Source: Polycyclovorans sp046565985 (GTDB lineage: Bacteria > Pseudomonadota > Gammaproteobacteria > Nevskiales > Nevskiaceae). From it: a stretch of 6,928 nucleotides of DNA. The stretch lies in assembly GCA_046565985.1 (NCBI GenBank), contig JBKHXN010000028.1:1-6928 (forward strand), in the 5' to 3' direction. The notes under the pieces are model-generated. The model was not told the DNA's origin. It saw only the letters and a list, made by a program, of their open reading frames with translations, and ran no database searches. The position numbers and the translations under genes are program-made. Each line of letters opens with the position of its first letter. Positions within the stretch are counted from its first letter, which is position 1. Positions 1 to 6,378 of the stretch are shown one piece after another.

Positions 1-1412
1 GCCTGGGCGGCAGCGGCGCGCTGGATGACGGCGAGCCGCAGCCGGTGGCGCATCCCGTGGGCACCAGCGTCGAGGTGCGGGATCTGTTCTTCAACACCCC
101 GGTGCGGCGCAAGTTTCTCAAGAGCGAGGCGACCGAATTCCGCCATCTGCAGCTCGCGGTGCTGCGCGCCGCGCTGTCGCGGCCCGACATCGCCTTCAGC
201 CTGCGCCACCAGGGCCGCGGGCTGCTGGATCTGGCCCCCGAGGATGTGGACGCACGCATCCGTGACCTGTGCGGCGAGGACTTCTTCGCCGACAGCGTGG
301 CGCTGGACGAGGACCGCCTGGGCATCCAGCTCTGGGGCCGCGTGGGGCTGCCGGCCGCGGCACGCCCCCGCGCCGATCTGCAGTATCTCTACGTCAACGG
401 CCGCGCGGTGCGCGACCGGCTGCTCACGCACGCGCTGCGCCGTGCCTATGCCGACGTCATGCACTCCACCCAGCATCCGGCCTTCGTGCTGTACCTGCGG
501 CTCGATCCGGCGCGGGTGGACGTCAACGTCCATCCACAGAAGAGCGAGGTCCGCTTCCGCGAACCCGGACAGGTGCACGACCTACTGTTCGGCGCCGTCC
601 ACCAGCTGCTGCGGCGCGTGCGGCCGGGAGCGGGGCAGCACCAGGTCAGCACATCCAGTCTGGGCCTGGAGCCGGCCCCGGCCCGGCAGGCGCCGCTGCG
701 TTACGCGCAGGCTTCCGGGCACGGCTTCGCGCTGGCCGACGCCGGCCCGGACTGGACGCAGCTGGCGCGCGCCGGCGTCAGCAGCCCCGTGCCGCCGGAA
801 GCCGTCACCGCGCCGCTGGAAGAGCAGCCGCTGGGCCAGGCGCTGGCGCAGCTGCACGGTATTTTCATCCTCGCCGAGAACTCCCGCGGCCTGGTTCTGG
901 TGGACGCCCACGCCGCGCACGAGCGCATTCTCTACGAGCGCTACAAACGCCAGCTCGCGCAGGGCGGCATCCCGGCGCAGCACCTGCTGGAGCCCGTGTC
1001 CGTCACATTGAGCGAAGAAGCGGTGGAGACCCTCATCGCCCAGCGCGAGGCGCTGCTGGGCCTGGGCTGGGAGCTGGACCGCTCCGGCCCGTCCAGCGTG
1101 CTGGTGCGCGCCGTGCCGCCGCTGCTGGCGCGCGACAACCTGGCCGCGCTGTTGCAGCGCATCGCCGGCGAGGACGTCGAGCCCGGCAGCCATCACCTGG
1201 GCGAGGCGCTGGACGCGCAGCACCGCATCATGGCCGACATGGCCTGCAAGGCCGCGATCAAGGCCAATCGGCGCCTGACGCTGGAAGAGATGAACGCCCT
1301 GCTGCGCGACATGGAAGCCACCGAGCTGGCGGGTCAATGCAATCACGGCCGGCCCACCTGGGTGCAGCTGGGGCGCGAGGCCCTGGACCGCCTGTTCCTG
1401 CGCGGGCGCTAG
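1..1412 (+). CDS. mutL: DNA mismatch repair protein MutL (5' truncated by window edge)
   Basis: The reading frame is open from the left edge (first full codon at 3) to TAG at 1410-1412, giving 469 residues. Family members are about 600-640 residues, so roughly the first 140-150, with the first ATP-binding motifs of the GHKL ATPase, lie outside the window. The GTG at 45 is an internal valine, not a start. Visible ATPase-domain landmarks are GTSVEVRDLFFNTPVRRKF near 60-116, VNGRAVRD at 393-416 and DVNVHP at 519-536. A short proline/alanine-rich linker (about 640-840) leads to the C-terminal dimerisation domain. That domain carries DAHAAHERILYE (903-938), ACKAAIKA (1242-1265), CNHGRPTW (1338-1361) and a terminal LDRLFLRGR, which correspond to the metal-binding endonuclease motifs of MutH-independent MutL proteins. 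MutL couples MutS mismatch recognition to strand incision. The second residue of the DQHA motif is Ala here. The assignment is near certain; endonuclease activity is inferred. Confidence 0.97.
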   Translation, partial: LGGSGALDDGEPQPVAHPVGTSVEVRDLFFNTPVRRKFLKSEATEFRHLQLAVLRAALSRPDIAFSLRHQGRGLLDLAPEDVDARIRDLCGEDFFADSVALDEDRLGIQLWGRVGLPAAARPRADLQYLYVNGRAVRDRLLTHALRRAYADVMHSTQHPAFVLYLRLDPARVDVNVHPQKSEVRFREPGQVHDLLFGAVHQLLRRVRPGAGQHQVSTSSLGLEPAPARQAPLRYAQASGHGFALADAGPDWTQLARAGVSSPVPPEAVTAPLEEQPLGQALAQLHGIFILAENSRGLVLVDAHAAHERILYERYKRQLAQGGIPAQHLLEPVSVTLSEEAVETLIAQREALLGLGWELDRSGPSSVLVRAVPPLLARDNLAALLQRIAGEDVEPGSHHLGEALDAQHRIMADMACKAAIKANRRLTLEEMNALLRDMEATELAGQCNHGRPTWVQLGREALDRLFLRGR

Positions 1413-1415
1413 CCC

Positions 1416-2363
1416 ATGGCCGCCCTGCCGCCACCGATCCTGCTGATGGGGCCCACGGCCTCGGGCAAGAGCGCGCTGGCGCTGGCCCTGGCACGCCGGT
1501 GGCCGGCGGAGATCATCAGCGTGGATTCCGCGCAGGTGTACCGGGGCATGGACATCGGCACTGCCAAGCCCAGCGCCGCGGAGCGCGCGGCGGTCCCGCA
1601 TCACCTGCTCGATCTGCTCGACCCCGCCGAGGCCTATTCCGCGGCCCGCTTCTGCACCGACGCGGCACGCCTGATCGGCGAGATCCGCTCGCGCGGCCGC
1701 GTGCCGATCCTGGTGGGCGGCACCATGCTCTATTTCCGCGCCCTGACGCGGGGGCTCAACGCCCTGCCATCGGCCGACCCGGCCCTGCGCCAGGAACTGG
1801 AAGCCCGGGCGCGGCGCGAAGGCTGGCCGGCGCTGCACGCGCAGCTGGCGCGTGTGGACGCCGCCACCGCCGCACGCCTGCATCCGCACGATCAGCAGCG
1901 GATCCAGCGCGCGCTGGAGATCCACGCGCTCAGCGGCGTCCCGGCCAGCGACTGGCACGCCCGTTCGCGCAGCCCGGCCTGGGCCGGACCCTGCGTACGC
2001 GTCATCCTCGAACTGGAGCCGCGCGCATTACTACACCAGCGCATCGCCGAGCGCTTTGCGCGGATGATGGACGCCGGCCTGCTCGAGGAAGTGCGGGCGC
2101 TGCACGCCCGGGCCGACCTGCATCCGGGGCTGCCGGCGATCCGTAGTGTGGGGTACCGCCAGCTCTGGGCGTATCTGGACGGCAGTTGCACGCTGGAGCA
2201 GGCGGTGGAGCAGGCGGTGGCGGCGAGCCGGCAACTGGCCAAACGCCAACTGACCTGGCTCAAATCCGAAACCGGCGCGCTGCGCCTGGATGCCCGGGCG
2301 GCCGATTTGCCGGAGCAGGTGTTGAATTACCTGGCCCAGCCCCCAGTGTTGAACGCATGCTAG
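1416..2363 (+). CDS. miaA: tRNA dimethylallyltransferase MiaA
   Basis: The 315-residue protein has normal family length. It transfers a dimethylallyl group from dimethylallyl diphosphate to N6 of A37 in tRNAs that read codons starting with U, the first step toward ms2i6A, in the cytoplasm. The P-loop GPTASGKS is at residues 12-19. DSAQVYRGMDIGTAKP (37-52) contains the conserved catalytic-region Asp37. DLLDP, VGGTMLYFRAL and QRIQRALEI follow. The C-terminal part has GYRQLWAYLDG and RQLAKRQLTWL, typical tRNA-binding and active-site segments. The ATG lies 3 nt after the mutL stop with no clear Shine-Dalgarno sequence, so translation is probably coupled to mutL. The mutL-miaA-hfq order is a standard gammaproteobacterial arrangement. 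A perfect 12-bp tandem repeat inside the gene encodes EQAVEQAV without making that segment longer than usual. Confidence 0.98.
   Translation: MAALPPPILLMGPTASGKSALALALARRWPAEIISVDSAQVYRGMDIGTAKPSAAERAAVPHHLLDLLDPAEAYSAARFCTDAARLIGEIRSRGRVPILVGGTMLYFRALTRGLNALPSADPALRQELEARARREGWPALHAQLARVDAATAARLHPHDQQRIQRALEIHALSGVPASDWHARSRSPAWAGPCVRVILELEPRALLHQRIAERFARMMDAGLLEEVRALHARADLHPGLPAIRSVGYRQLWAYLDGSCTLEQAVEQAVAASRQLAKRQLTWLKSETGALRLDARAADLPEQVLNYLAQPPVLNAC
2196..2219 (+). repeat. perfect 12-bp tandem duplication inside miaA
   Basis: Two identical adjacent copies of GAGCAGGCGGTG (2196-2207 and 2208-2219) encode EQAV-EQAV just before the RQLAKRQLTWL motif. The repeat is in frame. From memory of the family, the protein segment is not longer than in other MiaA proteins, so it is probably convergent codon use in an alpha helix rather than a recent expansion. 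Confidence 0.6.
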
Positions 2364-2368
2364 ACTGT

Positions 2369-2386
2369 CAGGGCCTGTTTGCCCTG
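2369..2386 (+). promoter_or_regulatory. hairpin in the miaA-hfq gap (putative hfq leader element)
   Basis: CAGGGC (2369-2374) and GCCCTG (2381-2386) are perfect inverted repeats around a 6-nt loop, CTGTTT, starting 6 nt after the miaA stop and about 40 nt before the hfq start. No T tract follows, so it does not look like an intrinsic terminator. It could be an mRNA leader structure, a 3' processing or stability element of miaA, or an operator dyad. E. coli hfq is known to be controlled through its 5' leader, but a similar role here is inference only. Confidence 0.35.
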
Positions 2387-2411
2387 CTTCAATGATCCCA
2401 AAACACCTCTA

Positions 2412-2417
2412 AAAGGA
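2412..2417 (+). promoter_or_regulatory. Shine-Dalgarno of hfq, decides the start
   Basis: AAAGGA lies 8 nt upstream of the ATG at 2426, which is good spacing. It directly abuts or overlaps the upstream in-frame ATG at 2417, which therefore has no usable ribosome binding site. This favours the start giving MSKGHTLQEPF, which also matches the conserved Hfq N terminus. Confidence 0.75.
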
Positions 2418-2425
2418 TGGCAACG

Positions 2426-2701
2426 ATGTCCAAAGGTCACACACTACAAGAACCGTTCCTGAACGCGTTGCGCAAAGAGCGTATCCCGGTGTCCATTTAT
2501 CTGGTCAACGGCATCAAGCTGCAGGGCCAGATCGAATCTTTCGATTCCTTCGTCGTGCTGCTCAAGAACAGCGTGAGCCAGATGGTCTACAAGCACGCCA
2601 TTTCCACGGTGGTGCCCGCGCGCTCGGTGCGGATCTATGACCCGGAAAGCCCCGCCGATGACGTTGTTGACGAGCCGCAAGATCAACAGCCGACCGCCTA
2701 G
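2426..2701 (+). CDS. hfq: RNA chaperone Hfq
   Basis: The 91-residue Sm-like protein forms a hexameric ring that anneals small RNAs to mRNAs and affects their stability. Numbering matches E. coli Hfq through the core: Q8, the basic rim R16-K17-R19 (K17 replaces Arg), Sm1 at about V22-N48 including NGIKLQG and F42, and Sm2 with YKHAIST at 55-61. Proximal-face residues Q8, F42, K56 and H57 are all present. The tail after R69 is only 22 residues and strongly acidic (D72, E74, D78, D79, D82, E83, D86) with no basic residue. The start was chosen by Shine-Dalgarno spacing and by the conserved N terminus; a start at 2417 would add MAT. A strong terminator follows the gene. Confidence 0.98.
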   Translation: MSKGHTLQEPFLNALRKERIPVSIYLVNGIKLQGQIESFDSFVVLLKNSVSQMVYKHAISTVVPARSVRIYDPESPADDVVDEPQDQQPTA

Positions 2702-2729
2702 TTCCGGCATCGCGGCACTCGTTTCGGGT

Positions 2730-2761
2730 CGCCCGCTCCATGTTCCGGAGCGGGCGTTTTT
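2730..2761 (+). terminator. intrinsic (Rho-independent) terminator after hfq
   Basis: A perfect 10-bp GC-rich stem is formed by CGCCCGCTCC (2730-2739) and GGAGCGGGCG (2747-2756). It closes a 7-nt loop, ATGTTCC, and is followed at once by five T residues (2757-2761). It begins 28 nt after the hfq stop. This is textbook geometry, so it should end or attenuate transcription between hfq and hflX. Its loop contains an ATG in frame with hflX, which is a trap for gene callers. Confidence 0.93.
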
Positions 2762-2781
2762 ACGTGTGCGGGCCTGCGCCG

Positions 2782-4095
2782 GTGTTTGATCGCCCCAAGT
2801 CTGGCCAGCGGGCAGTGCTGGTGCATCTGGAGCTGCCGGGCTGTGATTACGCCGCCGACCGCCAGGAATTCATCGAACTGGCCCGCGCGGCGGGGGCGGA
2901 AGTGCTGTCGGTGATCGGCGGCAGCCGCCGCCTGCCCGACGCCGGCCTGTTCGTGGGCAGCGGCAAGGCGGAGGAAATCGCCGAGAGCGTGGCCAGCCAG
3001 TCTGCGGAGCTGGCGATCTTCAACCACGAGCTGTCGCCCAGCCAGGAACGCAACCTGGAAGCCCTGCTCAAGTGCCGGGTGCTGGGCCGCGCCGGCCTGA
3101 TCCTGGACATCTTTGCCCAGCGTGCCCGCTCGCACGAGGGCAAGCTGCAGGTCGAACTGGCCCAGCTCCAGCACCTGTCCACGCGCCTGATCCGCGGCTG
3201 GACCCATCTGGAGCGCCAGCGCGGTGGCGGCATCGGCCTGCGCGGGCCGGGTGAAACCCAGCTGGAACTCGACCGCCGCCTGATCCGCCAGCGCATCATC
3301 ACCCTCAAGCGGCACCTGGAAGCCGTGCGGGCCCGCCGGGCGCAGAACCGCCAGGCGCGCAGCCGCAACGAAATCCCCACCGTGTCGCTGGTGGGCTACA
3401 CCAACGCCGGCAAGTCCACGCTGTTCAACGCGCTCACCGGCAATGACAGCTACGCCTCCAGCCAGCTCTTTGCCACGCTCGACACCACCGTGCGGCGGCT
3501 GGACCTGGACAGCGGCGAGCCGGTGCTGCTGGCCGATACGGTCGGCTTCATCCGCGACCTGCCGCATGATCTGATCGCCGCCTTCCGCGCCACGCTCGAA
3601 GAGGCGCGCGAGGCCACGTTGCTGCTGCACGTGGCCGACTGCGCTGATCCTGAACGCGCGGCACGCGCCGAACAGGTGGAGTGGGTGCTCGGGGAGATCG
3701 GTGCGGAGGCGGTTCCACGCCTGCAGGTCTATAACAAGATCGACCTGCGGCCGGAGGAAAGCCCGCGCCTGGAACGCGATGCCGGCGGACGTCCGCTGCG
3801 CGTCTGGGTATCGGCGCAGGACGGGCGCGGATTCGAGCTGCTGCGCAGTGCGATCACGGAGCTGCTGCGGCCCGATGTGGCCGAATACGAGCTGCGGTTG
3901 CCGCCGAGCGCGGCACGACTCAGGGCCCGCCTGTTCGAGGCTCGTGCCATCCGTGCCGAGTGGCCGGACGAGCACGGCGGATTCCACCTCAAAGTGGCGA
4001 TGCCCTACCAGCGTTTGCGCGGATTGTGTCTGGAGGCCGGGGTGAAAGCCCCGCCCGTACCGCATCCGGTTGAGGATTGGGAGCCCGCTCCCTAG
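2782..4095 (+). CDS. hflX: ribosome-dissociating GTPase HflX
   Basis: The protein has about 437 residues. HflX binds the 50S subunit and splits stalled 70S ribosomes, notably under heat stress. The N-terminal HflX domain (about 1-200) includes LFVGSGKAEEI and the glycine-rich GPGETQLELDRR loop (155-166). The G domain follows: G1 GYTNAGKST at 205-213, a FATLDTT switch segment, G3 DTVGF at 252-256, G4 NKID at 318-321 and G5 VSAQDGRG. A C-terminal domain of about 75 residues completes it. The GTG at 2782 is preferred because it gives the family's usual (M)FDRP beginning. The longer frame from ATG 2740 would start inside the terminator loop. The GTG lacks an obvious Shine-Dalgarno, so the exact start is less certain than the gene; GTG 2764 is an alternative. 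Confidence 0.96.
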   Translation: MFDRPKSGQRAVLVHLELPGCDYAADRQEFIELARAAGAEVLSVIGGSRRLPDAGLFVGSGKAEEIAESVASQSAELAIFNHELSPSQERNLEALLKCRVLGRAGLILDIFAQRARSHEGKLQVELAQLQHLSTRLIRGWTHLERQRGGGIGLRGPGETQLELDRRLIRQRIITLKRHLEAVRARRAQNRQARSRNEIPTVSLVGYTNAGKSTLFNALTGNDSYASSQLFATLDTTVRRLDLDSGEPVLLADTVGFIRDLPHDLIAAFRATLEEAREATLLLHVADCADPERAARAEQVEWVLGEIGAEAVPRLQVYNKIDLRPEESPRLERDAGGRPLRVWVSAQDGRGFELLRSAITELLRPDVAEYELRLPPSAARLRARLFEARAIRAEWPDEHGGFHLKVAMPYQRLRGLCLEAGVKAPPVPHPVEDWEPAP

Positions 4096-4142
4096 AATTC
4101 ATGGCCGTAATCCCATCACTGTCCGGCGCGTCGCGCCCTGCC

Positions 4143-4159
4143 GCACGCCTGGCGCGTGC
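4143..4159 (+). other. GC-rich hairpins in the hflX-hflK gap
   Basis: GCACGC (4143-4148) and GCGTGC (4154-4159) form a 6-bp stem with the 5-nt loop CTGGC. Immediately upstream, GGCGCGTCGCGCC (4125-4137) is a perfect palindrome around a central T. The 87-nt gap (4096-4182) otherwise shows only the hflK ribosome binding site. Neither structure has a T tract, so neither is called a terminator. They may be mRNA stability or processing elements, or chance in very GC-rich DNA. Confidence 0.3.
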
Positions 4160-4171
4160 CAAGACCCCAAC

Positions 4172-4176
4172 GAGGA
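4172..4176 (+). promoter_or_regulatory. Shine-Dalgarno of hflK, decides the start
   Basis: GAGGA ends 6 nt before the ATG at 4183 and directly abuts the in-frame ATG at 4177. Spacing therefore favours 4183, which yields MAWNEPG, the familiar HflK N terminus. A GTG further upstream at 4156 is in frame but lies inside the hairpin region. Confidence 0.7.
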
Positions 4177-4182
4177 ATGAGT

Positions 4183-5322
4183 ATGGCCTGGAATGAGCCC
4201 GGTCCCAATCGTGATCCCTGGAGCCAGGGTCCGCGCCGTGGCAACGGTCCGCCGGATCTGGACGAGCTGCTCAAGCGGCTGAAAGCCCGCTTCGGTGGCA
4301 AGGGCGGGGGTGGCGGCGCGCCGGGGAGTGGCGCCGGCCTGCCGTCCGGCATGATGGGGCTGCTGGGCCTGGTACTGCTGGGCCTGTGGCTGGCTTCCGG
4401 CTTCTACGTGGTGGACGAACAGGAGCGCGCCGTGGTGCTGCGCTTTGGCCAGCACGTGGGCACCAGTGATCCGGGCCTGCGCTGGCACGTCCCCTGGCCG
4501 GTGGAGCGCGAGGAAGTGGTCAATGTCACCGGCGTGCGTTCGGTCCGCGACCAGGCGGTGATGCTGACCCGCGACGAGAACATCATCGACGTGGAGCTCA
4601 CCGTGCAGTACCGCGTGATGGCGATCGAGGACTACGTGTTCAACGTGGCGGACCCCGACATGACCCTGCGCCAGGCGGTGAAAGCCTCCCTGCGCGAGGT
4701 GGTGGGTACCAGCGAGATGGACTTCATCCTCACCGCGGGCCGTCAGGAAGTGGCCATGCGCACCAAGCAGCTGCTGCAGGACCGGCTGGAAAGCTACAAG
4801 ACCGGGCTGATCGTCACCGAGGTCAACCTGCAGAACGCGCAGCCGCCCCAGGCGGTGCAGAGCGCCTTTGCCGACGCCATCAAGGCGCGCGAAGACCAGC
4901 AGCGCCTGAAGAACGAGGCCGAGGCCTACGCCAACGACCGCCTGCCGCGTGCGCGCGGCGCCGCCGCGCGACTGATGGAAGAGGCCAAGGGTTATCGCGA
5001 GCAGGTCATCGCCCGCGCCGAGGGCGATGCCTCCCGCTTCACCCAGCTGGTGCGGGAATACCGCAAGGCGCCCAAGGTGACGCGCGAGCGTCTGTATCTG
5101 GAGACCATGAGCCAGGTGCTGGGCGCCAACAGCAAGATCCTGGTGGACGTGGATAGCGGCAGCCCGGTGTTCTACCTGCCGCTGGACCAGCTGATGAAGA
5201 GCGCACCACGCAGCGACAGCGGCATCTCCGATCTGGTGACGGTGCCGGGCGTGAGCGGTTCACGCTCGGGTGTTCCACCCACGCCCTCCGACTCTTCCCG
5301 ATCCCGTGAACGGACGCGCTGA
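4183..5322 (+). CDS. hflK: FtsH protease modulator HflK (SPFH/band 7 membrane protein)
   Basis: The 379-residue protein is somewhat shorter than E. coli HflK (419). With HflC it forms the periplasm-facing SPFH cage that surrounds and modulates the membrane AAA protease FtsH. The N-terminal cytoplasmic segment contains MAWNEPG, the PPDLDELLKRLK helix and a glycine-rich stretch at about residues 46-56. A single membrane helix spans about M57-V77 and runs into the band 7 domain (VVDEQERAVVLRFG onward, to about residue 235). An Ala/Glu/Arg-rich coiled coil follows (about 225-290, with NDRLPRARGAAARLMEEAKG). The protein ends with FYLPLDQL and a low-complexity Ser/Arg tail of about 45 residues. It lies 3 nt upstream of hflC, which fits a stoichiometric co-translated pair. 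No FtsH gene is in the window; ftsH is usually elsewhere. Confidence 0.97.
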   Translation: MAWNEPGPNRDPWSQGPRRGNGPPDLDELLKRLKARFGGKGGGGGAPGSGAGLPSGMMGLLGLVLLGLWLASGFYVVDEQERAVVLRFGQHVGTSDPGLRWHVPWPVEREEVVNVTGVRSVRDQAVMLTRDENIIDVELTVQYRVMAIEDYVFNVADPDMTLRQAVKASLREVVGTSEMDFILTAGRQEVAMRTKQLLQDRLESYKTGLIVTEVNLQNAQPPQAVQSAFADAIKAREDQQRLKNEAEAYANDRLPRARGAAARLMEEAKGYREQVIARAEGDASRFTQLVREYRKAPKVTRERLYLETMSQVLGANSKILVDVDSGSPVFYLPLDQLMKSAPRSDSGISDLVTVPGVSGSRSGVPPTPSDSSRSRERTR

Positions 5323-5325
5323 ACC

Positions 5326-6189
5326 ATGAAAAACAATCCCCTGTTCTGGCTGGGCCTGGCCTTCGTGCTGCTGGTGACCCTGTCCAACACCTTCTTCATC
5401 GTTGACCAGCGCCAGCGTGCCCTGCTGTTCCAGCTGGGCGAGATCCGCGGCACGGATTACAGCCCCGGCCTGCATGTGAAACTGCCGTTCGTGCAATCGG
5501 TGACCAAGCTCGACCGCCGTGTGCTCACGCTCGACAACCAGACCGAGAACTTCCTCACGTCCGAAAAGAAGAACGTGGAAGTAGACTACTACGTCAAGTG
5601 GCGCATCGCCGATACCACCACCTACTACCGCGCGACGGGCGGCCAGGAGCTGGTGGCGGCCGATCGTCTCTCGGCGATCGTCAATCGCGGGCTGCGCGAC
5701 CAGTTCGGTGCACGTACCATCCAGCAGGCCGTCTCCGGCGAGCGCGACGAGCTGATGCGCGAAGTCATGCGCGTGGCCAGCGACAACGTCGACGACCTGG
5801 GCATCGAGGTGGTGGACGTGCGCGTCAAGCGCATCGACCTGCCCAAGGAAGTCAGCGACTCGGTCTACGAGCGCATGCGCGCCGAACGCACCCGCGTGGC
5901 CTCCGACCTGCGCGCGCGCGGCGCCGAGGAAGGAGAGCGGATCCGTGCCGACGCCGATCGCGAAGTGCAGATCACGCTGGCCAATGCCTACCGCGACGCC
6001 GAAAAGCTGCGTGGCGAAGGCGATGCCCGCGCCACCGAGATCTACGCCCGCGCCTACGGCCAGGACGCCGAGTTCTACAGCTTCTACCGCTCGCTCGGCG
6101 TCTACCGCGATGCCTTCAACGGCCAGGGAGACGTGCTGGTGCTGGAGCCCAAGGGCGAGCTGTTCCAGTACTTCAAGGGACAGAAATAA
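5326..6189 (+). CDS. hflC: FtsH protease modulator HflC (SPFH/band 7 membrane protein)
   Basis: The 287-residue partner of HflK is shorter than E. coli HflC (334) but complete. A short cytoplasmic MKNN is followed by a membrane helix at about residues 5-26 (PLFWLGLAFVLLVTLSNTFF). The band 7 domain begins at IVDQRQRALLFQLGEIR and contains PGLHVKLPFVQSV and LDRRVLTLDNQ. A charged coiled coil runs from about Y181 to 245 (YERMRAERTRVASDLRARG). The C-terminal part has EFYSFYRSLGVYRDAF and ends VLVLEPKGELFQYFKG, as in other HflC proteins. The ATG is 3 nt after the hflK stop with only a weak upstream purine stretch, so translational coupling is likely. HflC lacks the long N-terminal glycine-rich segment of HflK, which separates the two paralogues. 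Confidence 0.97.
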   Translation: MKNNPLFWLGLAFVLLVTLSNTFFIVDQRQRALLFQLGEIRGTDYSPGLHVKLPFVQSVTKLDRRVLTLDNQTENFLTSEKKNVEVDYYVKWRIADTTTYYRATGGQELVAADRLSAIVNRGLRDQFGARTIQQAVSGERDELMREVMRVASDNVDDLGIEVVDVRVKRIDLPKEVSDSVYERMRAERTRVASDLRARGAEEGERIRADADREVQITLANAYRDAEKLRGEGDARATEIYARAYGQDAEFYSFYRSLGVYRDAFNGQGDVLVLEPKGELFQYFKGQK

Positions 6190-6192
6190 TCC

Positions 6193-6378
6193 GTGGAATG
6201 GGCAGATCTGGGCCGGGCGCTGGCGCTGGTATTGATCCTGGAAGGGCTGCTGCCCTTTCTGGCGCCAGCCCGCTGGCGCCTGATGCTGGCGCAGATCGCG
6301 CGGCTGGATGACCGCGTGCTGCGCACCGTGGCCATGGTGGCCATCGGCGTCGGCCTGATCCTCCTGCAATGGCTATGA
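6193..6378 (+). CDS. DUF2065 small inner-membrane protein (YjeT-like)
   Basis: A GTG start 3 nt after the hflC stop gives a 61-residue protein. It has two predicted membrane helices, at about residues 6-25 (LGRALALVLILEGLLPFLAP) and 43-61, joined by a short basic/amphipathic loop with W28 and LDDRVLR. The LALVLxLEGLxPxLxPxxW pattern and the position directly after hflC match the DUF2065 family, which includes E. coli YjeT. No biochemical function is established for the family as far as I know; location suggests an accessory to the HflKC-FtsH complex, but that is inference. AGGGA at 6176-6180 is 12 nt upstream, a weak ribosome site. The stop overlaps the hisZ start. Confidence 0.88.
   Translation: MEWADLGRALALVLILEGLLPFLAPARWRLMLAQIARLDDRVLRTVAMVAIGVGLILLQWL

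Noticed and set aside
582..1958. Long minus-strand open frame (458 codons) across mutL and miaA
   Set aside because: It is opposite two confidently identified genes, has no recognisable domain and is Gln/Arg/Ala-rich, as expected from the complement of high-GC codons.
269..2146. 625-codon + strand frame spanning mutL and miaA
   Set aside because: It is out of frame with both genes and is an Arg/Ala/Gly/Pro-rich low-complexity translation typical of GC-rich shadows.
2349..2366. TTGAAC followed by TAGACT near the miaA stop as an hfq promoter
   Set aside because: Only 6 nt separate the two boxes, far from the usual 16-18, and no other box pair in the gap has acceptable spacing; a sigma-54 pattern at TTGC 2379-2382 also fails at its upstream box.
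2417..2425. Upstream ATG as hfq start (94-residue form)
   Set aside because: The AAAGGA ribosome site abuts this ATG, whereas it is correctly spaced for the ATG at 2426, which gives the conserved N terminus.
2698..4065. Long minus-strand open frame (455 codons) opposite hflX
   Set aside because: It is a composition artefact antisense to a fully motif-supported GTPase, with no family resemblance.
4143..4159. Intrinsic terminator after hflX
   Set aside because: The stem is only 6 bp and no T tract follows.
5260..6369. Long minus-strand open frame (369 codons) opposite hflC and the DUF2065 gene
   Set aside because: It is His/Gln/Val/Ala-rich shadow translation with no domain; the + strand genes explain the region.
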